27,632 nucleotides of DNA from an uncultured Mucispirillum sp. (GCA_910586745.1 CAJUJZ010000017.1:1-27632), one strand, 5' to 3'. Shown: positions 7,097-15,993, numbered from the stretch's first letter. The notes: generated by a model not told the origin, from the letters alone. Made by a program: numbers and translations.

Positions 7097-7870
7097 ATGC
7101 TTGAAGATATACAAAGCTCAAAAGATACAAGAAATATTGATATAGACCAGGTAGGTATAAAAGACATTGTCTACCCCATATCTTTACAAGACAGAAATAA
7201 AGGTGTTCAAAACACTACCGCAAAAATCACTATGAGTGTTATGCTGCCTCATCAGTATAAAGGCACTCATATGTCTAGATTTGTAGAAATATTAAACAAA
7301 CATAAAGATAATATGGATATTCATAATGTAGGCTCTATCTTGCAGGATATGCGTGAAAGGCTTGCATCTGATTCATCTTTTATATCACTTTCTTTTCCTT
7401 ATTTCATAGAAAAAACAGCACCAGTATCTAAAATGAAATCACTTATGGACTATAACTGTGAGTTTTCTGGCAGCTGTTCAGAAAACGGGCTTGATTTTGT
7501 ATTAAAAGTAAAAGTTCCAGTTCAGTCATTATGCCCATGTTCAAAAGAAATATCAGAATACGGTGCACATAACCAAAGAAGTATAGTGTCTATATCTGTT
7601 CGTTTTAATAAAACAGTATGGATAGAAGATTTAATAGAGATTGCAGAAAACTCAGCAAGTTCATCAATATATTCTCTTTTAAAAAGAGAAGATGAAAAAT
7701 ATGTTACAGAATATGCTTATGACAACCCTGCATTTGTAGAAGATATTGTCCGCAGTTTAGCTGAAAAGCTCATGAAAGATGACAGAATCACATGGTTTGA
7801 AGTAGAATGTGAAAATATGGAATCAATACATAATCATAATGCCTGGGCAAGAATTGAAAGAAAGAAATAA
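7097..7870 (+). CDS. folE2: GTP cyclohydrolase IB (FolE2)
   Basis: Converts GTP to 7,8-dihydroneopterin triphosphate, the entry to folate and, through queD-type enzymes, to queuosine. It is the type IB enzyme, unrelated in sequence to FolE. The signature SLCPCSKEISEYGAHNQRS covers 144-162. Cys146, His158, Glu200 and His245 fall exactly one residue before the metal and active-site residues I recall for the Neisseria enzyme (147, 159, 201, 246), so the active site is complete. Length (257) is normal. It is the last gene of the run that begins with rpmH, and no terminator is visible before the next gene. No canonical folE is in this window. FolE2 enzymes can work with metals other than zinc; whether this one is zinc-repressed cannot be seen. 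Confidence 0.95.
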   Translation: MLEDIQSSKDTRNIDIDQVGIKDIVYPISLQDRNKGVQNTTAKITMSVMLPHQYKGTHMSRFVEILNKHKDNMDIHNVGSILQDMRERLASDSSFISLSFPYFIEKTAPVSKMKSLMDYNCEFSGSCSENGLDFVLKVKVPVQSLCPCSKEISEYGAHNQRSIVSISVRFNKTVWIEDLIEIAENSASSSIYSLLKREDEKYVTEYAYDNPAFVEDIVRSLAEKLMKDDRITWFEVECENMESIHNHNAWARIERKK

Positions 7871-7896
7871 ATAAATATAAATAGAGGATTTGTTGT

Positions 7897-9393
7897 ATGA
7901 CATATAATAAATATTTGTATTATTTTGCTTTAATTTCTCTGTTTTTTTCAATTTATCTTATTAGTTTTTCTATTTATAATTTTCCTTCAGCAGATGATTT
8001 TATTTATGGTGCAAAACATTCTTTAAGTTCATTTACTCTAGCCATAAACAGTTATTTGTATGGTTCAAGTGGTAGAATATTTTCAAATACTCTCTATCAT
8101 TTTTTTGCAGGTGTATCTAATAATAACCTAATAATTTATCAAATACTTCCTATTTTTACTTTTGTATTTTTTGGTATAGTTATTTACCTGCTTTTATCTA
8201 TTATATTTAAATCTTTTCATAAAAAAGATGTATTTGCATTAACTTGTATTTTTATATTCATATGGTTATTAAGCCTTAATTCTATGAATGATACAGTCCT
8301 TTGGTATGGTGGAATATTTAATTATTTATTTCCCATGTCATTAATGTTCTTTAGTATTTATCTTTTTTTAAAAGCCTATTATGCTGACAATAAAATACAT
8401 ACAATATTTTTCTTATTTCTTTCATCAACAATTCTTTTCGTTTCTTCTTTTTCTAATGAAGCACTGTTTTTAGTATTTTTTATAATATATTTTTTGATAT
8501 TTTTCTATGGCATTGTTTATAAAAATGCAAGATTAAAATCTTTGCTTACATTAAATATGTTAGCATTAATTGCTGCGTTTATATTTATCCTTTTTGCCCC
8601 TGGTAGTAGCAATAGAGCAGGGGGGAATACTGATTTATTGTTTGGCATATATAGGGGGTTAATGACAGCCTTAGAACGCGGTTTTTCATATTATTTTGCA
8701 ACTGCAGTTATTCCTGTTTCATTATTTTTATATCTTATTTTCCATAAAAATAAACCTAAAAAAGTTTGTCCTAATTTATCATACAAATATCATGGTATTA
8801 TATTTATTGGTTTAGGTATAGTTTTGAGCTGGGCTGCTCATTTTGTTATTTCCTATGGTCTTGGAGCTTTAGGACTTCCACCAAGAGCAAAAGTAATACC
8901 ACAAACTTTTTCACTTATTACTTTTATTTTTGGTAATATTTACTTAATGCATTACATAAATTTTTACAATAAGTATTGTATTCATAAAAAGAAATTTATT
9001 ATTTTCATTTGCTTTTACTCTTTATTTTCTGTATTAAATTCTGATGATTTTACAGGCTCTATAATTAGTTTTGGTGAGCATAAAAGTTATTATGAGCAGT
9101 CTAAAATGCGTTTAGAATTTATAAAAAATGCTGATAAAAATAAAAAAGAAATAATTTTAAAGAAAATATCTGTTGCACCATATCCTGTAGCTCCAATTGA
9201 TGAAAGAATGATTAGCAGTGACTGTAGCTATTATGTAAATACTCAACTTTCATATTATTATAATTATAAAGGCTGTATAAGGTTAGAAAGTGGAATGGAT
9301 GGAGATAATTCTACCTCTAAAAAATATTTTAGAACCAAAGATTACATTCTAAAAGATGGTGCAAGAATTTGGTTATACAACCTTTTTAAGTAG
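7897..9393 (+). CDS. Polytopic membrane protein, DUF6056-like (GT-C fold candidate)
   Basis: A 498-residue protein with about ten to eleven membrane helices. After helix 1 a short extracytoplasmic loop holds FPSADDFIYGA (28-38), and later loops hold LWYGGIFNYLFP, a helix-embedded SNEALF and FAPGSSNRAGG. That set of motifs (DD after helix 1, WxxG-Y-P, NE, APGxxxR) is what I know from DUF6056 proteins, thought to be GT-C-type glycosyltransferases using lipid-linked sugars. The substrate is unknown. GAGG at 7884-7887 is nine bases before the ATG. A G6 run lies inside the gene at 8620-8625. The stop codon ends at 9393 and the convergent lipoprotein gene's stop starts at 9394, leaving no room for a terminator between them. 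Confidence 0.75.
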   Translation: MTYNKYLYYFALISLFFSIYLISFSIYNFPSADDFIYGAKHSLSSFTLAINSYLYGSSGRIFSNTLYHFFAGVSNNNLIIYQILPIFTFVFFGIVIYLLLSIIFKSFHKKDVFALTCIFIFIWLLSLNSMNDTVLWYGGIFNYLFPMSLMFFSIYLFLKAYYADNKIHTIFFLFLSSTILFVSSFSNEALFLVFFIIYFLIFFYGIVYKNARLKSLLTLNMLALIAAFIFILFAPGSSNRAGGNTDLLFGIYRGLMTALERGFSYYFATAVIPVSLFLYLIFHKNKPKKVCPNLSYKYHGIIFIGLGIVLSWAAHFVISYGLGALGLPPRAKVIPQTFSLITFIFGNIYLMHYINFYNKYCIHKKKFIIFICFYSLFSVLNSDDFTGSIISFGEHKSYYEQSKMRLEFIKNADKNKKEIILKKISVAPYPVAPIDERMISSDCSYYVNTQLSYYYNYKGCIRLESGMDGDNSTSKKYFRTKDYILKDGARIWLYNLFK

Positions 9394-10281
9394 CTATTTA
9401 CATGCAGATACAGATATTTTTTTAGATTCTTTTTTATTCCTTATTGTAGTAAGTTTAAAATCAACACATTTATTATCTTTTGCACTGTATCTAAATAATT
9501 CCACATCTACCTGTTGTATAAATTTATCTTTGCCATTAGCTGTAATATAAACATTGTATTTTGGATTATTTTTTTCTTTATCCCATGTAAGTATAATATC
9601 ATTACCGTTACGGCGGACTACAATATTCTGTGGTGGCAGGTTTAATGTGTTTGTATCTCTTTTAAAATCCTGCCTGTAGGGTATGCCTGTATTATTATCA
9701 TAATCATAAGGTATAGCCATAACAGAAAGTGTTGCAGAATTAACTGGTAGCTCATCAAAGCATGTTTTAATGCCGTTTTTAGCTTCGCCCATTTTTGTGC
9801 CGTTAATAGTTACAATTGTATTTACTACAATATCACTAATCCCTGGATATACACATACTCTTTTATTTCTTTCATAAGTTATTTTAATAATAGAGTGTTT
9901 TATAGGGCTGTAATATTTAATAGTTTTCATTAATGCTGGTGAATATGTTTTCACTTTTCCATAATAATGGCGAAATCTGTATTTATATACTCTGTTATTT
10001 ACAACATCAGTATCAGTATAAGTCTGTTTAGGGTTAATTAAAGCAACTCGCTTAAAGCCTGCCAGATTAAAAAAGCCTATACTTTCATCAGCTTTTTCAA
10101 CAAATAATGTATAGTTATCACTGCCGTTATAAATAGCTACACCATCACTGTTTATTGCATAGTCAATAGCTGTAGGGTATGGAATATCCAGTGTACCTTT
10201 TGGCACAGGATTGGATTTTAACCCGCAGGCATAAAGCATAAATACTGTGATTAAAAGAGCAGTATACTTATAAATTGTCAT
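9394..10281 (-). CDS. Putative outer-membrane/periplasmic lipoprotein with fibronectin-III-like repeats
   Basis: A 295-residue exported lipoprotein. The signal peptide ends in a lipobox with Cys19 (FMLYAC then GLKSNPVP), and the start CGLKSNPVPKG resembles the short LptM/YifL-type lipoproteins often encoded beside argH or lysA. The rest is beta-rich with fibronectin-III-like segments: a region with YTLFVEKADES and TYTDTDVVNNRVYKYRFRHYY (about 58-110), and another near the end (NIILTWDKEK-type strand, then KYNVYITANG). It overlaps the end of argH by 14 bases and is the last gene of the hisF-hisE-argH operon. The role is unknown; envelope assembly is only a guess from the LptM-like start and the argH neighbourhood. 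Confidence 0.78.
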   Translation of the reverse strand: MTIYKYTALLITVFMLYACGLKSNPVPKGTLDIPYPTAIDYAINSDGVAIYNGSDNYTLFVEKADESIGFFNLAGFKRVALINPKQTYTDTDVVNNRVYKYRFRHYYGKVKTYSPALMKTIKYYSPIKHSIIKITYERNKRVCVYPGISDIVVNTIVTINGTKMGEAKNGIKTCFDELPVNSATLSVMAIPYDYDNNTGIPYRQDFKRDTNTLNLPPQNIVVRRNGNDIILTWDKEKNNPKYNVYITANGKDKFIQQVDVELFRYSAKDNKCVDFKLTTIRNKKESKKISVSACK

Positions 10282-11653
10282 CTAAAAAGCTCTTAGCAAG
10301 TTTCACTTGAGTCATAACTGATTCTGCTGATGTGCCGCCGTATGAATTTCTGCTGTTTACAGACGCATCAAGAGTAATATAGTTATAAACATCATTTTCA
10401 ATAAATTTAGAAAACATTTGCATTTCATTAACAGATAAGTCTTCTAAATTTTTATTATTATCAATAGCATAAGCAACAGTTTTACCTACAATATGGTGGG
10501 CTTCTCTAAAAGGTATACCTTTGCGGACAAGATAGTCTGCTAAATCTGTAGCTGTAGAATAGCCTTTGCCAGCTGACTGACGCATTTTATCTACATTCAC
10601 ATTCATTTTTTCTATCATTGGTGCAAATACTTTAAGTGAAGCAAGTAGTGTATCAACTGCATCAAAAAGCGGCTCTTTATCTTCCTGCATATCTTTATTA
10701 TATGCAAGTGGCAGACCTTTCATAATAGTAAGCATTGTAACAAGTGAGCCATATACTCTGCCAGTTTTACCTCGGATAAGTTCTGGAATATCAGGATTTT
10801 TTTTCTGCGGCATAATAGACGAACCTGTACAGTAATCATCTGTTAATGTGATAAAGTTTACATCTGGATTAGAAAAAAGTATTATTTCTTCAGAAAATCT
10901 TGATAAGTGCATCATACATATACTTGCTGCAGATAAAAACTCTATTACAAAATCTCTGTCAGAAACAGAATCTATACTGTTTTCAGTAGGGCCGTAAAAT
11001 CCAAGAGTATTTGCTGTATAATTTCTGTCTATTGGGAAAGTGGTTCCAGCAAGAGCACCAGCACCTAATGGGCAGTAGTTTGCTCTAATCATTAAATCAT
11101 TTATACGCTGAAAATCTCTTTTAAACATTTGAAAATAAGCCATTAAGTAGTGTGAAAATAAAATAGGCTGCCCCTGCTGCAAATGAGTAAATCCCGGCAT
11201 AACAACACCTATATTGTTAATAGCTTTATCAACAAGCACTCTTATAAGGTTAATAAGGTATGCTTTCACAGTTTCTGCTTCATACATAATATACATTCTA
11301 ACATCAACTGCCACCTGGTCATTTCTACTGCGTGCAGTGTGCAGTTTACCACCAACAGGGCCTGCTATTTCAGTAAGTCTTTTTTCAACTGCCATGTGTA
11401 TATCTTCATCGCCTATATCAAAATTAAATTCGCCTTTTTCTATTTCATCAAGGACTTGTTCCAAGCCTGCAACTATTGCTCTTGCTTCGCTTTCTGCAAT
11501 AATTCCCTGACGGCTTAGCATGACAGCATGTGCTATACTTCCTTTAATATCAAATTTATATAATCTTTTATCAAAGTAAATTGATGCATTAAATTCTTCA
11601 ACAAATTTATCTGTAGGCAGGTTAAATCTGCCAGCCCATGGTTTTTCACTCAT
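10268..11653 (-). CDS. argH: Argininosuccinate lyase
   Basis: Cleaves argininosuccinate to arginine and fumarate, the last step of arginine synthesis. The 461-residue protein has full family length and the fumarase/lyase signature GSSIMPQKKNP (277-287) carrying the catalytic serine loop. Also present are HTARSRNDQVAVD (105-117), the catalytic His157 in GFTHLQ, and DSVSDRDFVIEFLS (228-241). The N-terminus WAGRF is typical. Its ATG shares one base with the hisE stop (TAATG on the minus strand), and its 3' end overlaps the lipoprotein gene, so it lies in the middle of a tightly coupled operon. Mixing histidine and arginine genes in one operon is not rare in compact genomes. Confidence 0.97.
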   Translation of the reverse strand: MSEKPWAGRFNLPTDKFVEEFNASIYFDKRLYKFDIKGSIAHAVMLSRQGIIAESEARAIVAGLEQVLDEIEKGEFNFDIGDEDIHMAVEKRLTEIAGPVGGKLHTARSRNDQVAVDVRMYIMYEAETVKAYLINLIRVLVDKAINNIGVVMPGFTHLQQGQPILFSHYLMAYFQMFKRDFQRINDLMIRANYCPLGAGALAGTTFPIDRNYTANTLGFYGPTENSIDSVSDRDFVIEFLSAASICMMHLSRFSEEIILFSNPDVNFITLTDDYCTGSSIMPQKKNPDIPELIRGKTGRVYGSLVTMLTIMKGLPLAYNKDMQEDKEPLFDAVDTLLASLKVFAPMIEKMNVNVDKMRQSAGKGYSTATDLADYLVRKGIPFREAHHIVGKTVAYAIDNNKNLEDLSVNEMQMFSKFIENDVYNYITLDASVNSRNSYGGTSAESVMTQVKLAKSFLDDNL

Positions 11654-11949
11654 TATTTATCTCCTTTTGGTGCGTGTCTTTTTTCAAGTTCTTTTAAAAC
11701 TTCTGTAAAATCTATACCTTTAAAACGAAGTGCAACCATTAAGTGATATATATAATCGGCTGCTTCTGCTGCTGTTTCATAAGGCGGTTCAGTTAAAAAT
11801 GCTTTAATAAATTCTGCATTTTCTTCACCAAGTTTTTTTATGATTTTATTAGCACCCCCTTCAAGTAATGTGGTAGTATAAGAAGCAGGGCTAGGATTTT
11901 GCTGTCTTTCTTTAATTGTTTCGTTTAGTATAAGCAGTATATTTTCCAT
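11653..11949 (-). CDS. hisE: Phosphoribosyl-ATP pyrophosphohydrolase
   Basis: Hydrolyses phosphoribosyl-ATP to phosphoribosyl-AMP, the second step of histidine synthesis. The 98-residue, all-helical protein has the acidic metal-binding pattern KLGEENAEFIKA (39-50, Glu42, Glu43, Glu46) and EAADYIYHLMVAL further on, as in the MazG-like HisE family. The length fits a stand-alone HisE, with no HisI domain. A GAGGATAAT sequence precedes the ATG. It lies eight bases after hisF and overlaps the argH start by one base. No other his genes lie in the window, so the pathway is split over several loci. Confidence 0.94.
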   Translation of the reverse strand: MENILLILNETIKERQQNPSPASYTTTLLEGGANKIIKKLGEENAEFIKAFLTEPPYETAAEAADYIYHLMVALRFKGIDFTEVLKELEKRHAPKGDK

Positions 11950-11957
11950 ATTATCCT

Positions 11958-12716
11958 CTATAATCTAACAGGTATATTTTTATTTTTTAAGTATTCTTTT
12001 ACTTCTAATATAGTCATTTCCTGAAAATGAAATACACTTGCAGCAAGGGCAGCATCTGCAAGTCCGTATTGAAAGCCTTCATAAAAATGCTCCATAGTGC
12101 CAACTCCCCCTGATGCTATTACAGGTATTGTTACAGCCTGGCTTACTGCTTTTGTAAGCTCTATGTCATAGCCTGTTTTCATACCGTCTTTATCCATACT
12201 AGTAAGCAGTATTTCACCAGCACCAAAATATTCCATAGTTTTTGCCCAGGCTATGGCATCAAGACCTGTTCTTTTTCTACCTCCAGCAATAACTACTTCA
12301 TAAGAGCCATCTTCTCTTGATTTTGCATCTATTGCAGCAATAACAGCCTGCGAGCCGAATTTATTAGCTGCTTCTTTTATAAAATCAGGGTTTTTTACAG
12401 CTTCTGAATTTATAGATACTTTATCAGCTCCAGCTGCAAAAAGACTGCGTATATCTTCAATAGTTCTTATACCGCCGCCAACAGTAATAGGCATAAAAAC
12501 ATTTTCTGCTGCTTTTTCTATAACATTTATCATAATGTTTCTTTTTTCACTTGTGGCTGTAATATCTAAGAATGCTATTTCATCAGCACCCTGTTTTTCA
12601 TACTCTATTGCAGCTTCTACAGGGTCGCCTGCGTCTCTAATATTAACGAAATTTACTCCTTTTACTACTCTGCCGTCTTTTATATCAAGGCACGGGATAA
12701 TGCGTTTTGCAAGCAT
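11958..12716 (-). CDS. hisF: Imidazole glycerol phosphate synthase, cyclase subunit HisF
   Basis: Forms imidazole glycerol phosphate and AICAR from PRFAR, using ammonia delivered by the glutaminase HisH. It joins histidine synthesis to purine synthesis. The 252-residue (beta/alpha)8 barrel has the two catalytic aspartates at the family positions, Asp11 in PCLDIKDG and Asp130 in AAIDAK. It also has the phosphate-binding loops TVGGGIR (78-84) and VIASGGVG near the C-terminus. It is the first gene of the minus-strand operon; GGAGAAAG just before the ATG is a good ribosome-binding site. The 105-base divergent region to 12822 is AT-only in long stretches and no single promoter stands out. hisH, its partner, is not in the window. 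Confidence 0.97.
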   Translation of the reverse strand: MLAKRIIPCLDIKDGRVVKGVNFVNIRDAGDPVEAAIEYEKQGADEIAFLDITATSEKRNIMINVIEKAAENVFMPITVGGGIRTIEDIRSLFAAGADKVSINSEAVKNPDFIKEAANKFGSQAVIAAIDAKSREDGSYEVVIAGGRKRTGLDAIAWAKTMEYFGAGEILLTSMDKDGMKTGYDIELTKAVSQAVTIPVIASGGVGTMEHFYEGFQYGLADAALAASVFHFQEMTILEVKEYLKNKNIPVRL

Positions 12717-12821
12717 ACTTTCTCCAGTTTAAACAAATTTAAATTTTTATAACATATAAATACTTAAAAGTTAAATAAAAAATTATTTAAATTTAAATAA
12801 AAATATGGTAAAAGATATATT

Positions 12822-14870
12822 ATGAGAAAAACATTACTTATAACAATATTTATTTTTTATTCTTTTTTTACTTGTTTTGCAGAAGAAGTGAAAACTGTAG
12901 CCGATATTTTCCCTAAGGCAGCCCATATGAAAGGCGGTTCTTCTTCATGGATTGTAACAGGTGTAGTGACAGAAAAACGGGACAGATGCACAGTTTATGA
13001 GAATACTTACGCTTATTATTCTACTAAAAAAGAAAAAATATTAGATATTGAGCGTGAAAATACTTATGTTGTTTCTGCACGCATATTTGAATGTGACAAT
13101 TTTGCTGAAGCACTGAAAAATTATAAAGAGCTTGCAGATATTTCTAAAAAGCATGCAAAGCGTAAACAGGTTGCTCCAGTTCCTTTTGGTGAACAGGGAA
13201 TAATGGTTGCACTGCCTTTGCAGACAAAACAGGGTAAAAGTCAGCAGGCTAATTTCTATGTTACTTATATTTTTAGAAACTTTGTAATACAGGTATATTC
13301 TGATGACGGCTTTGCTCAAATGGATATGTCTGGTGCTATTGAAAGCAATATATATAAATACCTTAAAACAAAAGACATAAATTATGCAGTAAACAGAATA
13401 AACTTAAAAGTAGAAACTGGCACTGCATTATATATGGACAGTCTTTCTTTCACAGGTGATAAAGTAGCTTCAGTTTTAATAAGCGGTATAGTGCTTGATG
13501 CTAATAATAAACCTGTGCCTGATGCTAAAATTACAGCAGTAGAAACAAACCAGACTACAATAAGTGATAAATCTGGTAAATTCAGCATCAATGTTACTTC
13601 TGGAAAAGGTAAATCGATTTCTATGGTTAAAACTATTATGCTTCCATTTCCTATTCATGGAGAAAGGCTTGCATTATCAACAGGTTTTTATCCTATAGAA
13701 GTAAAAAATAAAGATAAGGAAGTATTCAGCGGTTTATTAAATATTCTTGTTAAAAATAACAGGGTATCAGGCTATCTTATAGATACAAACCTTAATAAAA
13801 GATTTCCTGTGACAGGATATGTAAGGGGCGATAATGTAACAATAGATACAGACTGTACAGAGCCTGGTTCTGCATTAAACTGCCGTAAAATATTTAAAGG
13901 CAGTCTTGTTTCTGATTATGTAGTGCAGGGTAAAGCTATTGGTGTTGGCAGTGGTGATTTTACAATAGATAAAAATAAATTTACTGTTATTACAGAAAGT
14001 CCATATATTAGAGATGCAGGAATAACGATAAACCTTTCTGTGCTGCAAAATGGGGTGCAGAAATACAGCAGACAAAACAATATGCCTCTTAATGCAGGCA
14101 CTGCTAATAAAAGTTATATTGAACTTAAAACAAATGACTTTATTGGTAAAGATATGCTTTATTTTAAAGAAGCCTTTTTAAAACTGAATGTGCTTGGATT
14201 AAATATTAAAAATAAAGCAGAAATTGTACTTTTTAAAAGAGTGGTAGATAAAAGCGGTAATGTTTCTATGCTGAGGATTGCTCCGCTTAAAACAGTTACT
14301 AAAGATGATATCAATGAAATCAGTCTTGATATTTCAAGCCAAATCCGCCAGCCAAATGAGCAGGGTTATTTTATAGGGTTAATAGGCGATGAAAAAGACT
14401 ATATTATATTTAATGGCAACACTATCCGCATAGATTTAAGTTATTATGAAGATGCATCTTCATATAAACCTCGCAAAGTTTTAAGTATTGCACTTAAAGA
14501 TTTTAACGGTGTTGATATGGTTGCTAATAAAGGTTATATTGAAAAAGATAGTCAGCAGGATATTATACTTTCATTAAGTATATCTGCCCGCGGCAGAAAT
14601 TTAGAGCAGATAGAAGTTATTGCAGATGCTGATACAAGGCGGGTATGGAATACTGTAATAGATGATATTTATCCAGCAATAGCAGTTCTTCAAAATGGCG
14701 GTATTTTAAACGAAGATGATTCTTCAATTAATATACCTTTAAAATCAGATGATGAAATATTTGATTTACATTTATACAAAGGCTCATTAATAGAAGAAAA
14801 TATTAAGAAAATTACAGTTAAGGCAGTTATTGACGGCAAACTGTATGAAAATTTTATATCATTAAAATAG
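12822..14870 (+). CDS. Exported protein with carboxypeptidase-regulatory-like domain
   Basis: A 682-residue protein that I cannot name. A Sec signal peptide (about 1-20, FYSFFTCFA then EEV) sends it to the periplasm or beyond; there is no lipobox. Residues 24-190 form a domain starting DIFPKA with SSSWIVTG, recalling DUF6599-type exported proteins. Residues about 217-270 look like a carboxypeptidase-D regulatory-like beta sandwich (SGIVLDANNKPVPDAKITA then TISDKSGKFSI). The remaining 400 residues are beta-rich with no recognised motif and few cysteines. A KxGxF-type turn of this kind often marks surface or cell-wall proteins. The ATG has only a weak GGTAAAAG upstream. It ends eight bases before kdsA, so the two are almost certainly co-transcribed, hinting at an envelope role. 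Confidence 0.8.
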   Translation: MRKTLLITIFIFYSFFTCFAEEVKTVADIFPKAAHMKGGSSSWIVTGVVTEKRDRCTVYENTYAYYSTKKEKILDIERENTYVVSARIFECDNFAEALKNYKELADISKKHAKRKQVAPVPFGEQGIMVALPLQTKQGKSQQANFYVTYIFRNFVIQVYSDDGFAQMDMSGAIESNIYKYLKTKDINYAVNRINLKVETGTALYMDSLSFTGDKVASVLISGIVLDANNKPVPDAKITAVETNQTTISDKSGKFSINVTSGKGKSISMVKTIMLPFPIHGERLALSTGFYPIEVKNKDKEVFSGLLNILVKNNRVSGYLIDTNLNKRFPVTGYVRGDNVTIDTDCTEPGSALNCRKIFKGSLVSDYVVQGKAIGVGSGDFTIDKNKFTVITESPYIRDAGITINLSVLQNGVQKYSRQNNMPLNAGTANKSYIELKTNDFIGKDMLYFKEAFLKLNVLGLNIKNKAEIVLFKRVVDKSGNVSMLRIAPLKTVTKDDINEISLDISSQIRQPNEQGYFIGLIGDEKDYIIFNGNTIRIDLSYYEDASSYKPRKVLSIALKDFNGVDMVANKGYIEKDSQQDIILSLSISARGRNLEQIEVIADADTRRVWNTVIDDIYPAIAVLQNGGILNEDDSSINIPLKSDDEIFDLHLYKGSLIEENIKKITVKAVIDGKLYENFISLK

Positions 14871-14878
14871 GAAAAATT

Positions 14879-15667
14879 ATGACATTATATGAGACATTAA
14901 AAAGCAGTTTATTTATCATGGCTGGTCCATGTGTTATAGAAAGTAAAGATATATGTTTTGAAATTGCAGAGCGTGCAAAAGCAGCATCAGAAAAATATGG
15001 CTTTACATATATTTTTAAAGCATCTTTTGATAAAGCAAATAGAACAGCTGCATCAAGTTTCCGTGGAACAGGTCTTGAAAAAGGTTTAGAAGTATTACAG
15101 GCTGTTAAAGAAAAATTTAATGTGCCGATAGTTACAGATATCCATGAAAGCTGTCAGGCAGAACCTGCCAGTAAAGTGTGTGATATAATCCAAATCCCTG
15201 CATTTTTATGCAGACAGACAGATTTATTAACAGCAGCAGCAAAAACAAAAAAAATAGTAAATATTAAAAAAGCTCAGTTCTTAAGCGGATTAGATATGAA
15301 ATATCCACTTGAAAAAGTATATACAGCAGATAATAAACAGGTAATGCTTACAGAAAGAGGCACAATGTTTGGTTATGGTAATCTTGTTGTAGATTTCCGC
15401 AGCCTTATAGATATGCAGCAGTTTAATGTTCCTGTTATTATGGACTTAACTCACTCTACACAAAAGCCTGGAGCATTAGACGGCAAAAGCGGCGGCAATC
15501 CTGAATATGCTCCATATCTAGCAGCAGCTGCCAGTGCCTGCGGTATTCGCGGTTTTTTTGCAGAAACTCACCCAGAGCCAGCAAAAGCATTATCTGATGG
15601 TGCTAATATGGTTAGTCTTGATGATTTTACAAAGCTTCTTGAAAATATTAAAAAACACAGCATTTAA
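14879..15667 (+). CDS. kdsA: 3-deoxy-8-phosphooctulonate synthase, metal-dependent class
   Basis: Condenses arabinose-5-phosphate with phosphoenolpyruvate to KDO-8-phosphate, the precursor of the inner-core sugar of lipopolysaccharide. This shows the cell has an LPS-type outer membrane. The 262-residue barrel has KASFDKANR (47-55) and FRGTGLEKGL (61-70). Its metal ligands Cys18 (AGPCVIES), His192, Glu229 and Asp240 match Cys11, His185, Glu222 and Asp233 of the Aquifex enzyme with one constant offset of seven. It therefore belongs to the metal-requiring class; E. coli has Asn in place of the Cys. AGGA about six bases before the ATG serves as the binding site. It lies between the exported protein gene and a small membrane protein gene. 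kdsB, kdsC and kdsD are not nearby. Confidence 0.97.
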   Translation: MTLYETLKSSLFIMAGPCVIESKDICFEIAERAKAASEKYGFTYIFKASFDKANRTAASSFRGTGLEKGLEVLQAVKEKFNVPIVTDIHESCQAEPASKVCDIIQIPAFLCRQTDLLTAAAKTKKIVNIKKAQFLSGLDMKYPLEKVYTADNKQVMLTERGTMFGYGNLVVDFRSLIDMQQFNVPVIMDLTHSTQKPGALDGKSGGNPEYAPYLAAAASACGIRGFFAETHPEPAKALSDGANMVSLDDFTKLLENIKKHSI

Positions 15668-15679
15668 TTGGAGAATATA

Positions 15680-15934
15680 ATGGGAGAAAGATTTAAAAAG
15701 TTTTCTAGGTATTTTGGCGGCGAGTATATGAAATACTGGTATATTGCTTTTGCAATAACAGTATTACTAATGCTTGCTTTTTCTATTGCTGATGCAAAAG
15801 TAGATAAATTTAAATTTACTGTATATAATGAAGATGGCACAATACAGTCTGAGCAAATAATTTCTAAAGAGGAAGTAGATATTAGAGCCCGTTCTGCTCA
15901 TTCCCGCTCAATTGTTCCAGAAAAAATATTTTAA
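15680..15934 (+). CDS. Small single-span membrane protein, hypothetical
   Basis: An 84-residue protein with a basic N-terminus, one membrane helix (about 19-38, YWYIAFAITVLLMLAFSIAD) and a polar C-terminal tail of about 45 residues that ends in a basic patch (ARSAHSRS). I know no family for it. ATG 15680 is preferred over TTG 15668 because GGAG at 15670-15673 lies six bases upstream. It begins 12 bases after the kdsA stop and is the last gene of that operon, before a clear terminator. Its position suggests an envelope role, but nothing in the sequence proves one. The usual kdsA neighbours (kdsC, lptC) look different, so it is not simply LptC. Confidence 0.7.
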   Translation: MGERFKKFSRYFGGEYMKYWYIAFAITVLLMLAFSIADAKVDKFKFTVYNEDGTIQSEQIISKEEVDIRARSAHSRSIVPEKIF

Positions 15935-15946
15935 TTTTTATATAAT

Positions 15947-15982
15947 ATTACTGCCTTTTTTATAAGGGCAGTAATTTTTTTT
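15947..15982 (+). terminator. Intrinsic terminator of the kdsA operon
   Basis: A 9-bp stem, ATTACTGCC (15947-15955) with GGCAGTAAT (15967-15975), is followed at once by a run of eight T (15975-15982). It begins 12 bases after the stop of the small membrane protein gene and 12 bases before the start of the broken MFS gene. Confidence 0.88.
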
Positions 15983-15993
15983 AAAGAGTATAT

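Noticed and set aside
11183..11518. Open frames on the plus strand inside argH (11183-11518 and 11214-11510)
   Set aside because: They are antisense to a clearly conserved gene, show no family resemblance, and have the low-complexity composition of antisense frames.
12785..12798. ATTTAAATTTAAAT palindrome between hisF and the exported protein gene as an operator
   Set aside because: It is a low-complexity A/T run in a region made almost wholly of such runs.
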